Shown here: one piece after another, positions 1-8,597 of the stretch
Position numbering within the stretch: the first letter of the stretch is position 1
How the letters are laid out: each line of letters begins with the position of its first letter
NCBI RefSeq assembly: GCF_044904665.1
Contig: NZ_JADIKM010000006.1
Coordinates: 186,001 to 250,000, forward strand
DNA length: 64,000 nt
Direction of reading: 5' to 3'
Source: Dyella_A ginsengisoli
Lineage (GTDB): Bacteria > Pseudomonadota > Gammaproteobacteria > Xanthomonadales > Rhodanobacteraceae
The notes under the pieces: model-generated
Database searches by the model: none
The model's input: only the letters and a program-made list of their open reading frames with translations
What the model was told of the DNA's origin: nothing
Program-made: the position numbers and the translations under genes

Positions 1-1
1 C

Positions 2-2365
2 GACCCGTCCAAGTGCATCGTCTGCTCGCGCTGCGTGCGCGCCTGCGACGAGGTGCAGGGCACGTTCGCGCTGACCATCCAGGGCCGCGGCTTCGACTCC
101 AAGGTGTCGCCCAGCCAGAACGAGGATTTCCTCGGCTCCGAGTGCGTTTCGTGCGGCGCCTGCGTGCAGGCCTGCCCCACCGCCACGCTGAGCGAAACCA
201 CGCTGATCGAGCGCGGCCAGGCCGAGCACAGCGTCACCACCACCTGCGCCTATTGCGGCGTGGGCTGCAGCTTCCGCGCCGAGATGAAGGGCGAGGAGAT
301 CGTGCGCATGGTGCCCAACGTGGACGGCCAGGCGAACCACGGCCACTCCTGCGTCAAGGGCCGCTTCGCGATCGGCTACGCCAGCCATCCGGACCGCATC
401 ACCACGCCGATGATCCGCAAGAAGATCTCCGACCCGTGGCAGGTGGTGAGCTGGGACGAGGCCTTTGCCTACACCGCCAGCGAGTTCAAGCGCATCCAGG
501 AAAAGCACGGCAAGCACGCGGTGGGCGGCATCACCTCTTCGCGCTGCACCAACGAAGAAACCTACCTCGTGCAGAAGCTGGTGCGCGCCGGCTTCGGCAA
601 CAACAACGTCGACACCTGTGCCCGCGTCTGCCACTCGCCCACCGGCTACGGCCTCAAGGCCACGCTGGGCGAATCGGCCGGCACGCAGGATTTCGACTCG
701 ATCCGCTCCACCGACGTGGTGCTGGTGATCGGCGCCAACCCCACCGACGCGCATCCGGTGTTCGGTTCGCAGATGAAGCAGCGCCTGCGCCAGGGCGCCA
801 AACTGATCGTGGTCGACCCGCGCCGCATCGACCTGGTGCGCTCGCCGCACATCCAGGCCGACTACCACCTCAAGCTCAAGCCCGGCACCAACGTGGCCGT
901 GCTCAACACGCTGGCCCACGTGATCGTCACCGAGGGGCTGGTGAAGGACGACTTCGTCGCCGCGCGCTGCGAGCCGGAAGCGTTCGAGCGCTGGAAAACC
1001 TTCGTCGCGCAGGACAAGTACAGCCCCGAGGCGATGGAAGCGACCACCGGCGTGCCTGCCGAGATGGTGCGTGATGCCGCCCGGCTGTACGCCACCGGCG
1101 GCAACGGTGCGATCTACTACGGCCTGGGTGTCACCGAGCACGCGCAGGGTTCCACCGCAGTGATGGGCATTGCCAACCTCGCCATGGCCACCGGCAACAT
1201 CGGCCGCGAGGGCGTGGGCGTGAACCCGCTGCGCGGCCAGAACAACGTGCAGGGTTCGTGCGACATGGGCTCGTTCCCACACGAGTTCCCGGGCTACCGC
1301 CACGTCAGCGACGTCGCCACCCGCGAGCTGTTCGAGAAAGCGTGGGGCGTGCCGCTGCTGGACGAGCCGGGCCTGCGCATCCCCAACATGTTCGAGTCCG
1401 CGCTGGACGGCACCTTCCTCGGCCTGTACGTCGAGGGCGAGGACATCGCCCAGTCCGACCCGGATACCCAGCACGTCACCGCCGCGCTCAGCGCGATGGA
1501 GTGCGTGGTGGTGCAGGACCTGTTCCTCAACGAGACGGCCAAGTACGCGCACGTGTTCCTGCCAGGCAGCTCGTTCCTGGAGAAGGACGGCACCTTCACC
1601 AACGCCGAGCGCCGCATCTCGCGCGTGCGCAAGGTGATGAAGCCGCAGTCCGGCCTGGCCGACTGGGAGATCACCCAGAAGCTGGCCCAGGCGATGGGCT
1701 ATCCGATGAACTACGCGCACCCGTCCGAGATCATGGACGAGATCGCCGCGCTCACGCCCACCTTCCACGGCGTCAGCTTCGACAAGATCGACCAGCTCGG
1801 CTCGATCCAGTGGCCGTGCAACGATGAGCACCCGGAAGGCACCCCGGTGATGCACGTGGACGAGTTCGTGCGCGGCAAGGGCCGCTTCATGCTCACCGAG
1901 TACGTGCCCACCCGCGAGAAGGTCAACGCGGAGCATCCGCTGATCCTCACCACCGGTCGCATCCTCAGCCAGTACAACGTGGGCGCGCAGACCCGCCGCA
2001 CCGAAAACTCCATGTGGCACGAGGAGGACCGGCTGGAGATCCATCCGCACGACGCGGAAGAACGCGGCATCAACGACGGCGACTGGGTGGGCATTTCCAG
2101 CCGCAGCGGCGAGACCGTGCTGCGCGCCAAGGTGGCCGAGCGCATGCAGCCGGGCGTGGTCTACACCACGTTCCACTTCCCCGGCTCCGGCGCCAACGTG
2201 ATCACCACCGACAACTCCGACTGGGCCACCAACTGCCCCGAGTACAAGGTCACCGCGGTGCAGGTGCTCAAGGTGAGCCAGCCCTCGGCCTGGCAGAAGC
2301 GCTTCCAGAGCTTCGACCAGCAGCAGCAGGGCCTGCTCAAGGCCGCCGAGCCCGTCACGCGCTGA
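2..2365 (+). CDS. fdsA: Formate dehydrogenase alpha subunit (5'-truncated)
   Basis: This is the catalytic subunit of the NAD-dependent, cytoplasmic molybdenum formate dehydrogenase, which oxidises formate to CO2. The N-terminus lies before the window. In the visible 787 residues there is a ferredoxin-type cluster motif (CIVCSRCVRAC, residues 5-15), a second one (CVSCGACVQACP, about 48-59), then the cluster motif of the molybdopterin domain (CAYCGVGC, about 82-89). The molybdenum-ligand cysteine sits in ARVCHSP (about residue 210), so this is a Cys and not a selenocysteine enzyme. The C-terminal molybdopterin-dinucleotide-binding domain follows and the protein ends in PVTR. The partner fdsD lies 83 bp downstream, which fits the usual fdsGBACD order and argues for the soluble NAD-linked type rather than FdhF of formate hydrogenlyase. 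fdsG, fdsB and perhaps fdsC should lie just upstream. Confidence 0.93.
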   Translation, partial: DPSKCIVCSRCVRACDEVQGTFALTIQGRGFDSKVSPSQNEDFLGSECVSCGACVQACPTATLSETTLIERGQAEHSVTTTCAYCGVGCSFRAEMKGEEIVRMVPNVDGQANHGHSCVKGRFAIGYASHPDRITTPMIRKKISDPWQVVSWDEAFAYTASEFKRIQEKHGKHAVGGITSSRCTNEETYLVQKLVRAGFGNNNVDTCARVCHSPTGYGLKATLGESAGTQDFDSIRSTDVVLVIGANPTDAHPVFGSQMKQRLRQGAKLIVVDPRRIDLVRSPHIQADYHLKLKPGTNVAVLNTLAHVIVTEGLVKDDFVAARCEPEAFERWKTFVAQDKYSPEAMEATTGVPAEMVRDAARLYATGGNGAIYYGLGVTEHAQGSTAVMGIANLAMATGNIGREGVGVNPLRGQNNVQGSCDMGSFPHEFPGYRHVSDVATRELFEKAWGVPLLDEPGLRIPNMFESALDGTFLGLYVEGEDIAQSDPDTQHVTAALSAMECVVVQDLFLNETAKYAHVFLPGSSFLEKDGTFTNAERRISRVRKVMKPQSGLADWEITQKLAQAMGYPMNYAHPSEIMDEIAALTPTFHGVSFDKIDQLGSIQWPCNDEHPEGTPVMHVDEFVRGKGRFMLTEYVPTREKVNAEHPLILTTGRILSQYNVGAQTRRTENSMWHEEDRLEIHPHDAEERGINDGDWVGISSRSGETVLRAKVAERMQPGVVYTTFHFPGSGANVITTDNSDWATNCPEYKVTAVQVLKVSQPSAWQKRFQSFDQQQQGLLKAAEPVTR

Positions 2366-2448
2366 AGGCACCGAACCCCGCGGGCTCACGCTCGCGAGGC
2401 TCGCTTCGACACGCGCCCCGCTCAACCCGCATCACGAAACGGCCCGCC

Positions 2449-2679
2449 ATGAACATCGAACACCTCTCCCAGATGGTCAACGACATCGCCAACTATTTCG
2501 CGGCCGAGCCCGACCACGCGGCCGGCGTGAACAGCGTCGCCGACCACCTGCGCAAGTTCTGGGACCCGGTGATGCGCAAGCAGATCATCGAGCACCTGCA
2601 CGCGGGCGGCGAAGGGCTTGAACCGATGGCGAAAGAGGCCGTGCGCGAGCTGGAACGTCGCCAGACGGCAGCAGCCTGA
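2449..2679 (+). CDS. fdsD: Formate dehydrogenase delta subunit
   Basis: A 76-residue protein (MNIEHLSQMVNDIANYF...) matching the small FdsD family found as the last gene of fds operons. FdsD has no cofactor motif and is thought to help assemble or stabilise the molybdenum enzyme. The typical family segment is ADHLRKFWDPVMRKQI in the middle. The start ATG follows an 83-bp gap after fdsA, and the short gap supports co-transcription. The C-terminus is acidic and alanine-rich. The identification rests on sequence pattern and on its position next to fdsA. Confidence 0.88.
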   Translation: MNIEHLSQMVNDIANYFAAEPDHAAGVNSVADHLRKFWDPVMRKQIIEHLHAGGEGLEPMAKEAVRELERRQTAAA

Positions 2680-2812
2680 CTCGACGGAAGTCTTGGCAAT
2701 GCCACTCGCTGTGACGGCGTTCCGATCCTGGCCGCATCCTTCCAAGTTTCGTATCGGAAAGCGCGCACGTCTGCCGTAACATCGCCAGCCACCACACCAC
2801 GGATGGCATGGC

Positions 2813-4498
2813 ATGAACAAGGCAAAGGCAATCGCCGCCGCGGCGCTGGGTATGGCGGCGGTCGCAGGCGGCAACTACGGCGCAGGCTGGCTCACGCTGA
2901 GCTTCCTCCGGCTCGATACCTCAGCGCTGCGCTGGAACACCTATCTCCAATACGTGCGCGCGCTGCACGACCCGCAGGTGCACGCATACGCCGGCCGCAT
3001 CAGCGCGGCCGGCTACCTCGGTTTCGGCATCCCGCTGCTGCTGTGGCTGCTGATCGTCTATTTCCTCTACCGCAGGAAGGCCGCCGCGCTCCACGGCGAT
3101 GCACGCTTCGCCCGCGCGAGTGACCTCAGCAAGCACGGCCTGTTCAAGCCGTCCGGCAACGGCATCCTGGTGGGCAAGTTCCGCGGCCGGCTGGTGCGGC
3201 TGAGCGGCCAGCAGTTCGCGATACTGGCCGCGCCCACCCGCTCGGGCAAGGGCGTGGGCGTGGTGATTCCCAACCTGCTCGAATACGCCGAGTCGATGGT
3301 GGTGCTGGACATCAAGCAGGAGAACTTCGACCTCACCAGCGGCTGGCGCGCCAGCCAGGGGCATGAGGTGTTCCTGTTCAATCCGTTCGCCGAGGATCGC
3401 CGCACGCATCGCTGGAATCCGCTGAGCTACGTATCGAGCGATCCGGCGTTCCGCGTGTCGGACCTGATGAGCATCGCCGCCATGCTGTACCCGGACGGCG
3501 CGGACGAGCAGAAGTTCTGGGTCAGCCAGGCACGCAATGCGTTCATGGCCTTCACGCTGTTCCTGTTCGAAGCCTGGGATGACGCGGCCAAGCGCGGCGT
3601 GCCGATCTCTTTGCGCACACGGCCCACGCTGGGCGAGGTGTACCGGCTTTCCTCCGGTGACGGCACCGAGCTCAAGGCGTTCTATCAGCTGCTGTCGCAG
3701 CAGCCGTTCCTGAGCACCAACGCCAGGTCCGCCTTCGCCAACCTGCTCTCGCAGGCGGCCGAGACGTTCGCCTCGATCCTGGGCACCTTCAAGGAGCCGC
3801 TCAACGCGTGGATCAATCCGGTGCTGGACGCGGCCACCAGCGCGGACGACTTCCTGCTCACCGACGTGCGCAAGAAGAAGATGACCATCTACATCGGCAT
3901 CCAGCCGAACAAGCTGGCCGAGAGCCGGCTGATCGTGAACCTGTTCTTCAGCCAGTTGATCAACCTCAACACGCGCGAACTGCCCCAGAACAACCCGGCG
4001 CTGAAGTATCAGTGCCTGCTGCTGATGGACGAGTTCACCTCGATCGGACGAGTGGAGATCATCGCCTCGGCGGTGTCGTACATGGCCGGCTACAACGTGC
4101 GCCTGCTGCCGATCATCCAGAGCATGGCCCAGCTGGACGCCACGTACGGCAAGGACGTCTCGCGCACCATGATCACCAACCACGCGCTGCAGATCGTCTA
4201 CGCGCCGCGCGAGCAGCAGGATGCCAACGACTACTCCGACATGCTTGGCTACACCACGGTGCGCAAGCAGAACATCACGCGCGGCAAGAGCCGCGGTGAT
4301 GTCTCGCGCAGCCAGTCGGAGGAACGGCGTGCACTGATGCTGCCGCAGGAGCTCAAAGCAATGGGTGCGGACAAGGAGGTGTTCTTCTACGAGGGCATCC
4401 CACATCCGGTGATGTGCCACAAGATTCGCTACTACCAGGACAAGCACTTCACCTCGCGCCTGCTGCCGAAGCTGACCATTCCGCCCCTCTCCGTGTAG
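2813..4498 (+). CDS. virD4: Type IV secretion coupling protein VirD4
   Basis: This is the inner-membrane ATPase that recruits effectors to the type IV secretion channel. At 561 residues it has the usual VirD4 size. There is an N-terminal hydrophobic segment and a clear membrane helix at about residues 68-86, then the P-loop APTRSGKG (about 140-147) and a Walker B region LLLMDEFTSIG near residue 405. It is the first gene of the T4SS locus, separated by about 820 bp from virB7. This is the arrangement known for the chromosomal bacterial-killing T4SS of Xanthomonas citri. Its likely cargo is the pair of proteins with XVIPCD-type tails encoded at 18474-22317. The start has only a weak AAGG-like element, but an ATG at the head of the hydrophobic stretch fits. 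Confidence 0.95.
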   Translation: MNKAKAIAAAALGMAAVAGGNYGAGWLTLSFLRLDTSALRWNTYLQYVRALHDPQVHAYAGRISAAGYLGFGIPLLLWLLIVYFLYRRKAAALHGDARFARASDLSKHGLFKPSGNGILVGKFRGRLVRLSGQQFAILAAPTRSGKGVGVVIPNLLEYAESMVVLDIKQENFDLTSGWRASQGHEVFLFNPFAEDRRTHRWNPLSYVSSDPAFRVSDLMSIAAMLYPDGADEQKFWVSQARNAFMAFTLFLFEAWDDAAKRGVPISLRTRPTLGEVYRLSSGDGTELKAFYQLLSQQPFLSTNARSAFANLLSQAAETFASILGTFKEPLNAWINPVLDAATSADDFLLTDVRKKKMTIYIGIQPNKLAESRLIVNLFFSQLINLNTRELPQNNPALKYQCLLLMDEFTSIGRVEIIASAVSYMAGYNVRLLPIIQSMAQLDATYGKDVSRTMITNHALQIVYAPREQQDANDYSDMLGYTTVRKQNITRGKSRGDVSRSQSEERRALMLPQELKAMGADKEVFFYEGIPHPVMCHKIRYYQDKHFTSRLLPKLTIPPLSV

Positions 4499-4840
4499 TC
4501 CGACGCCGACAATGTTTCAGCGATTGCTTCCATGTGACACGTCGTCGAAGTGATCGAGGGCCCAATCAGTGCGTGATCGCGATCGCAGAATCGGCTGATG
4601 AATTTCGGCGCGATTCTCATGCGGCATTTTGTTCACGCACGACGCGGGCGCCGATTGGATCCGCGGACATTCCGCGACTGAAAACTTCCGTGAAGTCAAA
4701 AGGCTCCAGTGCGGCAAACCCATATTCCACGCGGCTTGCGCACGGTTTTCCTCGCGTAATGCAGACCCGCTTCGGGTCGACTGAAACGCGTGTGGCGAAG
4801 GCGCCAACGGCACGTCCGGGACTACCATCGAGCGGCGCCG

Positions 4841-4857
4841 TTAGGAAAATTTCCTAA
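4841..4857. promoter_or_regulatory. Perfect inverted repeat, candidate operator
   Basis: Arms TTAGGAAA and TTTCCTAA are separated by a single A. An AT-rich 8-bp palindrome stands out in this GC-rich DNA and lies about 470 bp upstream of virB7. It could bind a dimeric regulator of the T4SS; no factor can be named from the sequence. Confidence 0.4.
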
Positions 4858-4907
4858 TGGACATGGCCTCTGGCGGCCGAACAATCTTTGGGCAAGACTT
4901 CGCGTCC

Positions 4908-4925
4908 GGGTGATCACGGTCACCC
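4908..4925. promoter_or_regulatory. Second inverted repeat in the virD4-virB7 gap
   Basis: Arms GGGTGA and TCACCC with a 6-base spacer. It lies 50 bases beyond the AT-rich palindrome and may belong to the same control region. Short arms make a chance match possible. Confidence 0.25.
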
Positions 4926-5322
4926 ACAGGGGGACGTTCTTCGACCAGCCACCGAGTGGCTACGCCAGCCATCGAGATGGCCACGTCGAAGGCGTCGGGC
5001 AACAGGCTCGATCGAGCCACGGCAAGGACTGCTGATGATCACGCATATCGTCAATCACCCACGAAACCCTAGCTCCCCCGGCGTTCTCCCGGGCCGCTCC
5101 GTTTCGCGCAACTGACATGTTCGCGCGCCATAAAGCGCGGCGGGTCATCGGCAAGTGATCTCGACACAGGCGACCAGGCACGGGTCACCAGCAAGGCACA
5201 CAGGCAGGACGCACGTGAAAGCTTCAGCAGCAGAGCGCATCGGCTCGCCCCCCTCTCGCGAACCATCGTCAGCGTGCGCTGCGTCGACGCGGCGCGCTTC
5301 TTTTCTTCCATCCGGGGTTGAC

Positions 5323-5784
5323 GTGAACTCAGTGCTATTCAAACGAATGCTCGTCGGACCGGTGCTGCTTGCATCACTGGCGATGACTGCCTGCGGCACG
5401 CCGCCGGCGAAGGATTTCCGCGGCAGCTGGAAGCCGGTCAACCGCTTCCAGGATGCGCCCGTAGAGATCCCACTGGATCAGCCCTACACCTTCTACGCCG
5501 CACCGATGGACGAGACGCTGAAATCCATGCTGGACCGTTGGGCGAAGGACACCGGGCGCACGCTCACCTACGAGCTCGGTTTCGACGTGACGCTGTACAA
5601 GCCGGTGGCCGACATCCACACCACGAACCTGGAAGATGCGGCCTCCCGGCTCAACGAGATCTATGGTGCGCAGGGCGTGTTGGTAATCGCCCATCCGCGC
5701 GAGATCGTCGTGCGGGCTCCGGCTGCCGCCGCGGCCCCCACTGCTGCGCAAACGACACCGCGCGCTGCGGGGGTGCAGCCATGA
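5323..5784 (+). CDS. virB7: VirB7 lipoprotein with C-terminal N0-like domain
   Basis: Outer-membrane lipoprotein of the T4SS core complex. The frame is open further upstream, but I place the start at the GTG that gives a short basic n-region and a hydrophobic stretch ending in the lipobox LAMTAC; ATG 5347 is the alternative. After the lipid-carrying cysteine comes a short linker, then a globular segment (about residues 50-130: YTFYAAPMDETLKSMLDRW through GVLVIAHP). This resembles the secretin/TonB-type N0 domain known in the long VirB7 of Xanthomonas and absent from the short Agrobacterium VirB7. The Ala/Pro-rich tail overlaps the virB8 start by four bases (ATGA), so the two are probably translationally coupled. 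Confidence 0.85.
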   Translation: MNSVLFKRMLVGPVLLASLAMTACGTPPAKDFRGSWKPVNRFQDAPVEIPLDQPYTFYAAPMDETLKSMLDRWAKDTGRTLTYELGFDVTLYKPVADIHTTNLEDAASRLNEIYGAQGVLVIAHPREIVVRAPAAAAAPTAAQTTPRAAGVQP

Positions 5785-6650
5785 ATCTCGGGAAATCGTC
5801 CACGCCCGCGATCGAGCGTGCTGTCGCCAAGTCGGTGAACTTCGAGCTCAGCATCGCCGACCTCGCCCGTCGCAGCGAGCGGCGCGCCTGGTGGGTGGCC
5901 TTCTCGGCAATCGGCATGTCGCTGATCCTCGCCGGCGGCTACTTCTACATGCTGCCGCTGAAGCAGAAGGTGCCTTATCTGGTGATGGCCGACGCCTATA
6001 CGGGTACCGCCACCGTGGCGCACCTCACCGGCAATTTCGGCCCGCGCGGAATCACCACCAGCGAAGCGATCAATCGCAGCAATGTCGCCCACTTCGTGCT
6101 CGCGCGCGAGTCCTACGACCTGGCCATGCTCAACCTGCGCGACTGGAAGACGGTGCAGACCATGGCCGCGGCCGGGGTCAAGGCCGAGTACACCAGCCTG
6201 TATTCGGCGCAGAACGAAAACAGCCTCTACAAGCAATACGGCAAGGACCGCGCGATCCGCATTCGGCTGCTGAGCATCGTGCTGCTCGGCGGCGGTCCGG
6301 GCATCACGCCGAAGGGAGCGACCGTGCGCTTCCAGCGCAGCCTCTACAACAAGTCCACCGGCGCCACCCAGCCAATGGACAGCAAGATCGCCACCCTCGA
6401 ATTCACCTACAAGCCGAACCTGGACATGGACGATCAGAGCCGTATCGAGAACCCGCTCGGGTTCTGGGTCACCAGCTATCGCGTGGACAACGACTATGCA
6501 GCCGCACCGCCGCAGGAGATCGTCGACACCACGGCCGTTGCTCCGGCCTTGCCGGAACCGGCCGCCGTGGGCACGCCTGGCCAGGAAGGCAGCCCAGCGA
6601 CCGCAGCTCCGGCAACGGCCGGTACGGTGAGCGGAGCGGAGCGCCCATGA
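5781..6650 (+). CDS. virB8: Type IV secretion inner-membrane protein VirB8
   Basis: A bitopic assembly factor of the T4SS inner-membrane complex. There is a cytoplasmic N-terminus, one membrane helix at about residues 38-58 (SAIGMSLILAGGYFYML), then a periplasmic NTF2-like VirB8 domain up to about residue 240. An Ala/Pro-rich tail of about 45 residues is probably unstructured. It shares ATGA overlaps with virB7 upstream and virB9 downstream, giving a tightly coupled virB7-B8-B9-B10 block. 289 residues is longer than the Agrobacterium protein because of the tail. Confidence 0.92.
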   Translation: MNLGKSSTPAIERAVAKSVNFELSIADLARRSERRAWWVAFSAIGMSLILAGGYFYMLPLKQKVPYLVMADAYTGTATVAHLTGNFGPRGITTSEAINRSNVAHFVLARESYDLAMLNLRDWKTVQTMAAAGVKAEYTSLYSAQNENSLYKQYGKDRAIRIRLLSIVLLGGGPGITPKGATVRFQRSLYNKSTGATQPMDSKIATLEFTYKPNLDMDDQSRIENPLGFWVTSYRVDNDYAAAPPQEIVDTTAVAPALPEPAAVGTPGQEGSPATAAPATAGTVSGAERP

Positions 6651-7417
6651 ATCGATCGACGTCCTGGCGCCTGATCGCCCCGGCGCTGCTCGCTGCCGCC
6701 TGTATCCCGCCAATGGCGCGCGCACAGGCGCTGGAGCAGTACGACTACCAGCCCGATCGCATCTATCCGGTGCGTACGGGCCTGGGCATCACCACGCAGA
6801 TCGAGCTTAGTCCGAACGAGAAGATCCTCGACTACAGCACCGGCTTCAGCGCGGGCTGGGAGCTCACCCGTCGCGGCAACGTGTTCTACCTCAAGCCGAA
6901 GAACGTCGACGTGGACACCAACATGATGGTGCGCACGGAAACGCACTCGTACATCTTCGAGCTGAAGGTGGTGGCTACCGACTGGAAGACGCTCGACCAG
7001 GCCCGCCGCGCCGGCGTGCAGTACAAGATCGGCTTCAAGTACCCCGCCGATGCCAGCTTTGCCCAGGCCAAGAAGGCGCAGGAAAAGGTCGCCATGCAGA
7101 GCGCCGCACTGGTGCCCGGGCGCAGTTACAACTTCGACTACGACTACGCCACCCGCAACGGCAAGAAGGCGCCGTGGCTGGTGCCGGTGAACGTCTACGA
7201 CGACGGCCGCTTCACCTATATCCGCATGAGCGACCTCAAGGCGTTCCCCACCGGCGACTTCCCGGCGGTGTTCATGCGCGAGCGTGAGCACGGCGAGGAT
7301 TCGCTGGTGAACACCACGGTGGAAGGCAACACCATCATCGTCCACGGCACCTATGCCTATCTGGTGATCCGGCACGGCGACTATGTCGTGGGTCTGCGAA
7401 GGAACGCGAAAAAGTGA
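6647..7417 (+). CDS. virB9: Type IV secretion core protein VirB9
   Basis: Periplasmic and outer-membrane core component that partners VirB7 and VirB10. A signal peptide (MNRSTSWRLIAPALLAAAC...) ends near ARAQA. The mature part begins with LEQYDYQPDRIYPVRTG, typical of VirB9/CagX N-terminal domains. The C-terminal beta-sandwich that binds VirB7 includes the stretch around NFDYDYATR and ends GDYVVGLRRNAKK. The stop overlaps the GTG start of virB10 (GTGA), again suggesting translational coupling. Confidence 0.93.
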   Translation: MNRSTSWRLIAPALLAAACIPPMARAQALEQYDYQPDRIYPVRTGLGITTQIELSPNEKILDYSTGFSAGWELTRRGNVFYLKPKNVDVDTNMMVRTETHSYIFELKVVATDWKTLDQARRAGVQYKIGFKYPADASFAQAKKAQEKVAMQSAALVPGRSYNFDYDYATRNGKKAPWLVPVNVYDDGRFTYIRMSDLKAFPTGDFPAVFMREREHGEDSLVNTTVEGNTIIVHGTYAYLVIRHGDYVVGLRRNAKK

Positions 7418-8586
7418 GCGCTCAAACTCCCCAAACGCCCGGTGACGCGCACGGCGCAGGCAGTGCTCCTGCAGCGACCGAACATGCCGAAGCGCTGGCC
7501 GGCAATCCGTACGCCAGCCAGTACCAGCAGCGCGCCGAAGAACCCGACCTCGATGCCGGATCGCCGCAGCTACGGGCGAGCGAACTGCGCCGCATGAACC
7601 ATCGTGCCCTGCTGTTGCTCGGCACCGTGGTGCTGCTGCTGTTGTTCGTCGCCTACTGGATGATCCAGAGCGCAACGGCATCACGCGACAAGCCCAAGCC
7701 GCGCGAAGAGAAGGTGACCGTCGCCGAAGCCCCGACCGCCGTGGCGCTGCCGCAACTGCCGCGCCCGACACCGCCCCCGGCACAACCCATCCCGCTGATG
7801 CCGGCACCCGTGCGTACGCCGCCGCTGCCGCGCGAGCAGGCACAGGGACCGCGCGAACCCAGCCTGGTGCAGCGTCGCATCCTCGCCGCGGAAGCGGGTG
7901 GTGCCGAGGCGCCGCCGTCGGTCCCGATGCCGGCCGCTGCGGGCAATGGCCTGCCGGGCAGCGCGGATTCGGACATTACCAGTGCGCAGCCGCTGACCAA
8001 GCCGGACACGCTGATGCAGCGCGGCACGTACATCCGCTGCGTGCTGGAGACCCGCATCATTTCCGACGTACCGGGCTACAGCACCTGCCTGGTGACCGAG
8101 CCGGTGTATTCGTTCAACGGCCACACGCTGCTGCTGCCCAAGGGCTCCAAGGTGCTCGGCAGCTACCAGAAGCAGCAGAACCAGCGCCGCGTCGAGGTGA
8201 TCTGGGACCGCATCATCACACCCACCGGCATCGACGTGAACATGAAGAGCCCCGGCATCGACAACCTCGGTGGCGCCGGCCTGCCCGGCCACTACGACGC
8301 GCACTGGGGCGAGCGGATCGGCGCGGCGCTGCTGATCAGCATGCTCAGCGATGCCTTCAAGTACGAGGCGGCCAAGCACGGTCCGACCACCACCACCATC
8401 AGCAACGGCTACGTCACGCAGGAGCCGTTCGAGAGCAACACCGCGCGCACCGTGCAGGATCTGGCCAACCAGGCCGTGCGTGAAGCCGCCAACCGCCCGC
8501 CGACGGTGACCATCAACCAGGGCACGGTGATCTACGTCTACGTCGCCAAGGACGTGGACTTCAGCGGCGTGGTCGCGCGGTTCTGA
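7414..8586 (+). CDS. virB10: Type IV secretion core protein VirB10
   Basis: Spans both membranes and relays ATPase state to the outer-membrane pore. A GTG start overlaps the virB9 stop. There is a cytoplasmic N-terminus of about 65 residues, one membrane helix (LLLLGTVVLLLLFVAYWMI, about 67-85), and a proline-rich periplasmic linker (about 110-150). The conserved TrbI/VirB10 C-terminal domain runs from about 200 to 390 (RGTYIRCVLETRIISDVPG, then the antenna region near ALLISMLSDAFKYE). 390 residues is normal for the family. Confidence 0.94.
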   Translation: MSAQTPQTPGDAHGAGSAPAATEHAEALAGNPYASQYQQRAEEPDLDAGSPQLRASELRRMNHRALLLLGTVVLLLLFVAYWMIQSATASRDKPKPREEKVTVAEAPTAVALPQLPRPTPPPAQPIPLMPAPVRTPPLPREQAQGPREPSLVQRRILAAEAGGAEAPPSVPMPAAAGNGLPGSADSDITSAQPLTKPDTLMQRGTYIRCVLETRIISDVPGYSTCLVTEPVYSFNGHTLLLPKGSKVLGSYQKQQNQRRVEVIWDRIITPTGIDVNMKSPGIDNLGGAGLPGHYDAHWGERIGAALLISMLSDAFKYEAAKHGPTTTTISNGYVTQEPFESNTARTVQDLANQAVREAANRPPTVTINQGTVIYVYVAKDVDFSGVVARF

Positions 8587-8597
8587 CGGGCAAGGCC

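Larger units (their letters stand above)
4499..5322. other. Long non-coding region between virD4 and virB7
   Basis: About 820 bases with no convincing gene. The composition is visibly less GC-rich than the flanks. It contains several inverted repeats (4764-4778, 4841-4857 and 4908-4925), and the promoter and control region of the virB7-B11 run probably lies here. Short open frames cross it, but they lack ribosome sites and recognisable products. Confidence 0.6.

Noticed and set aside
2921..4447. Open frame antisense to virD4
   Set aside because: The translation is His/Arg/Gln/Val-rich with no domain, while virD4 on the other strand is complete and motif-rich.
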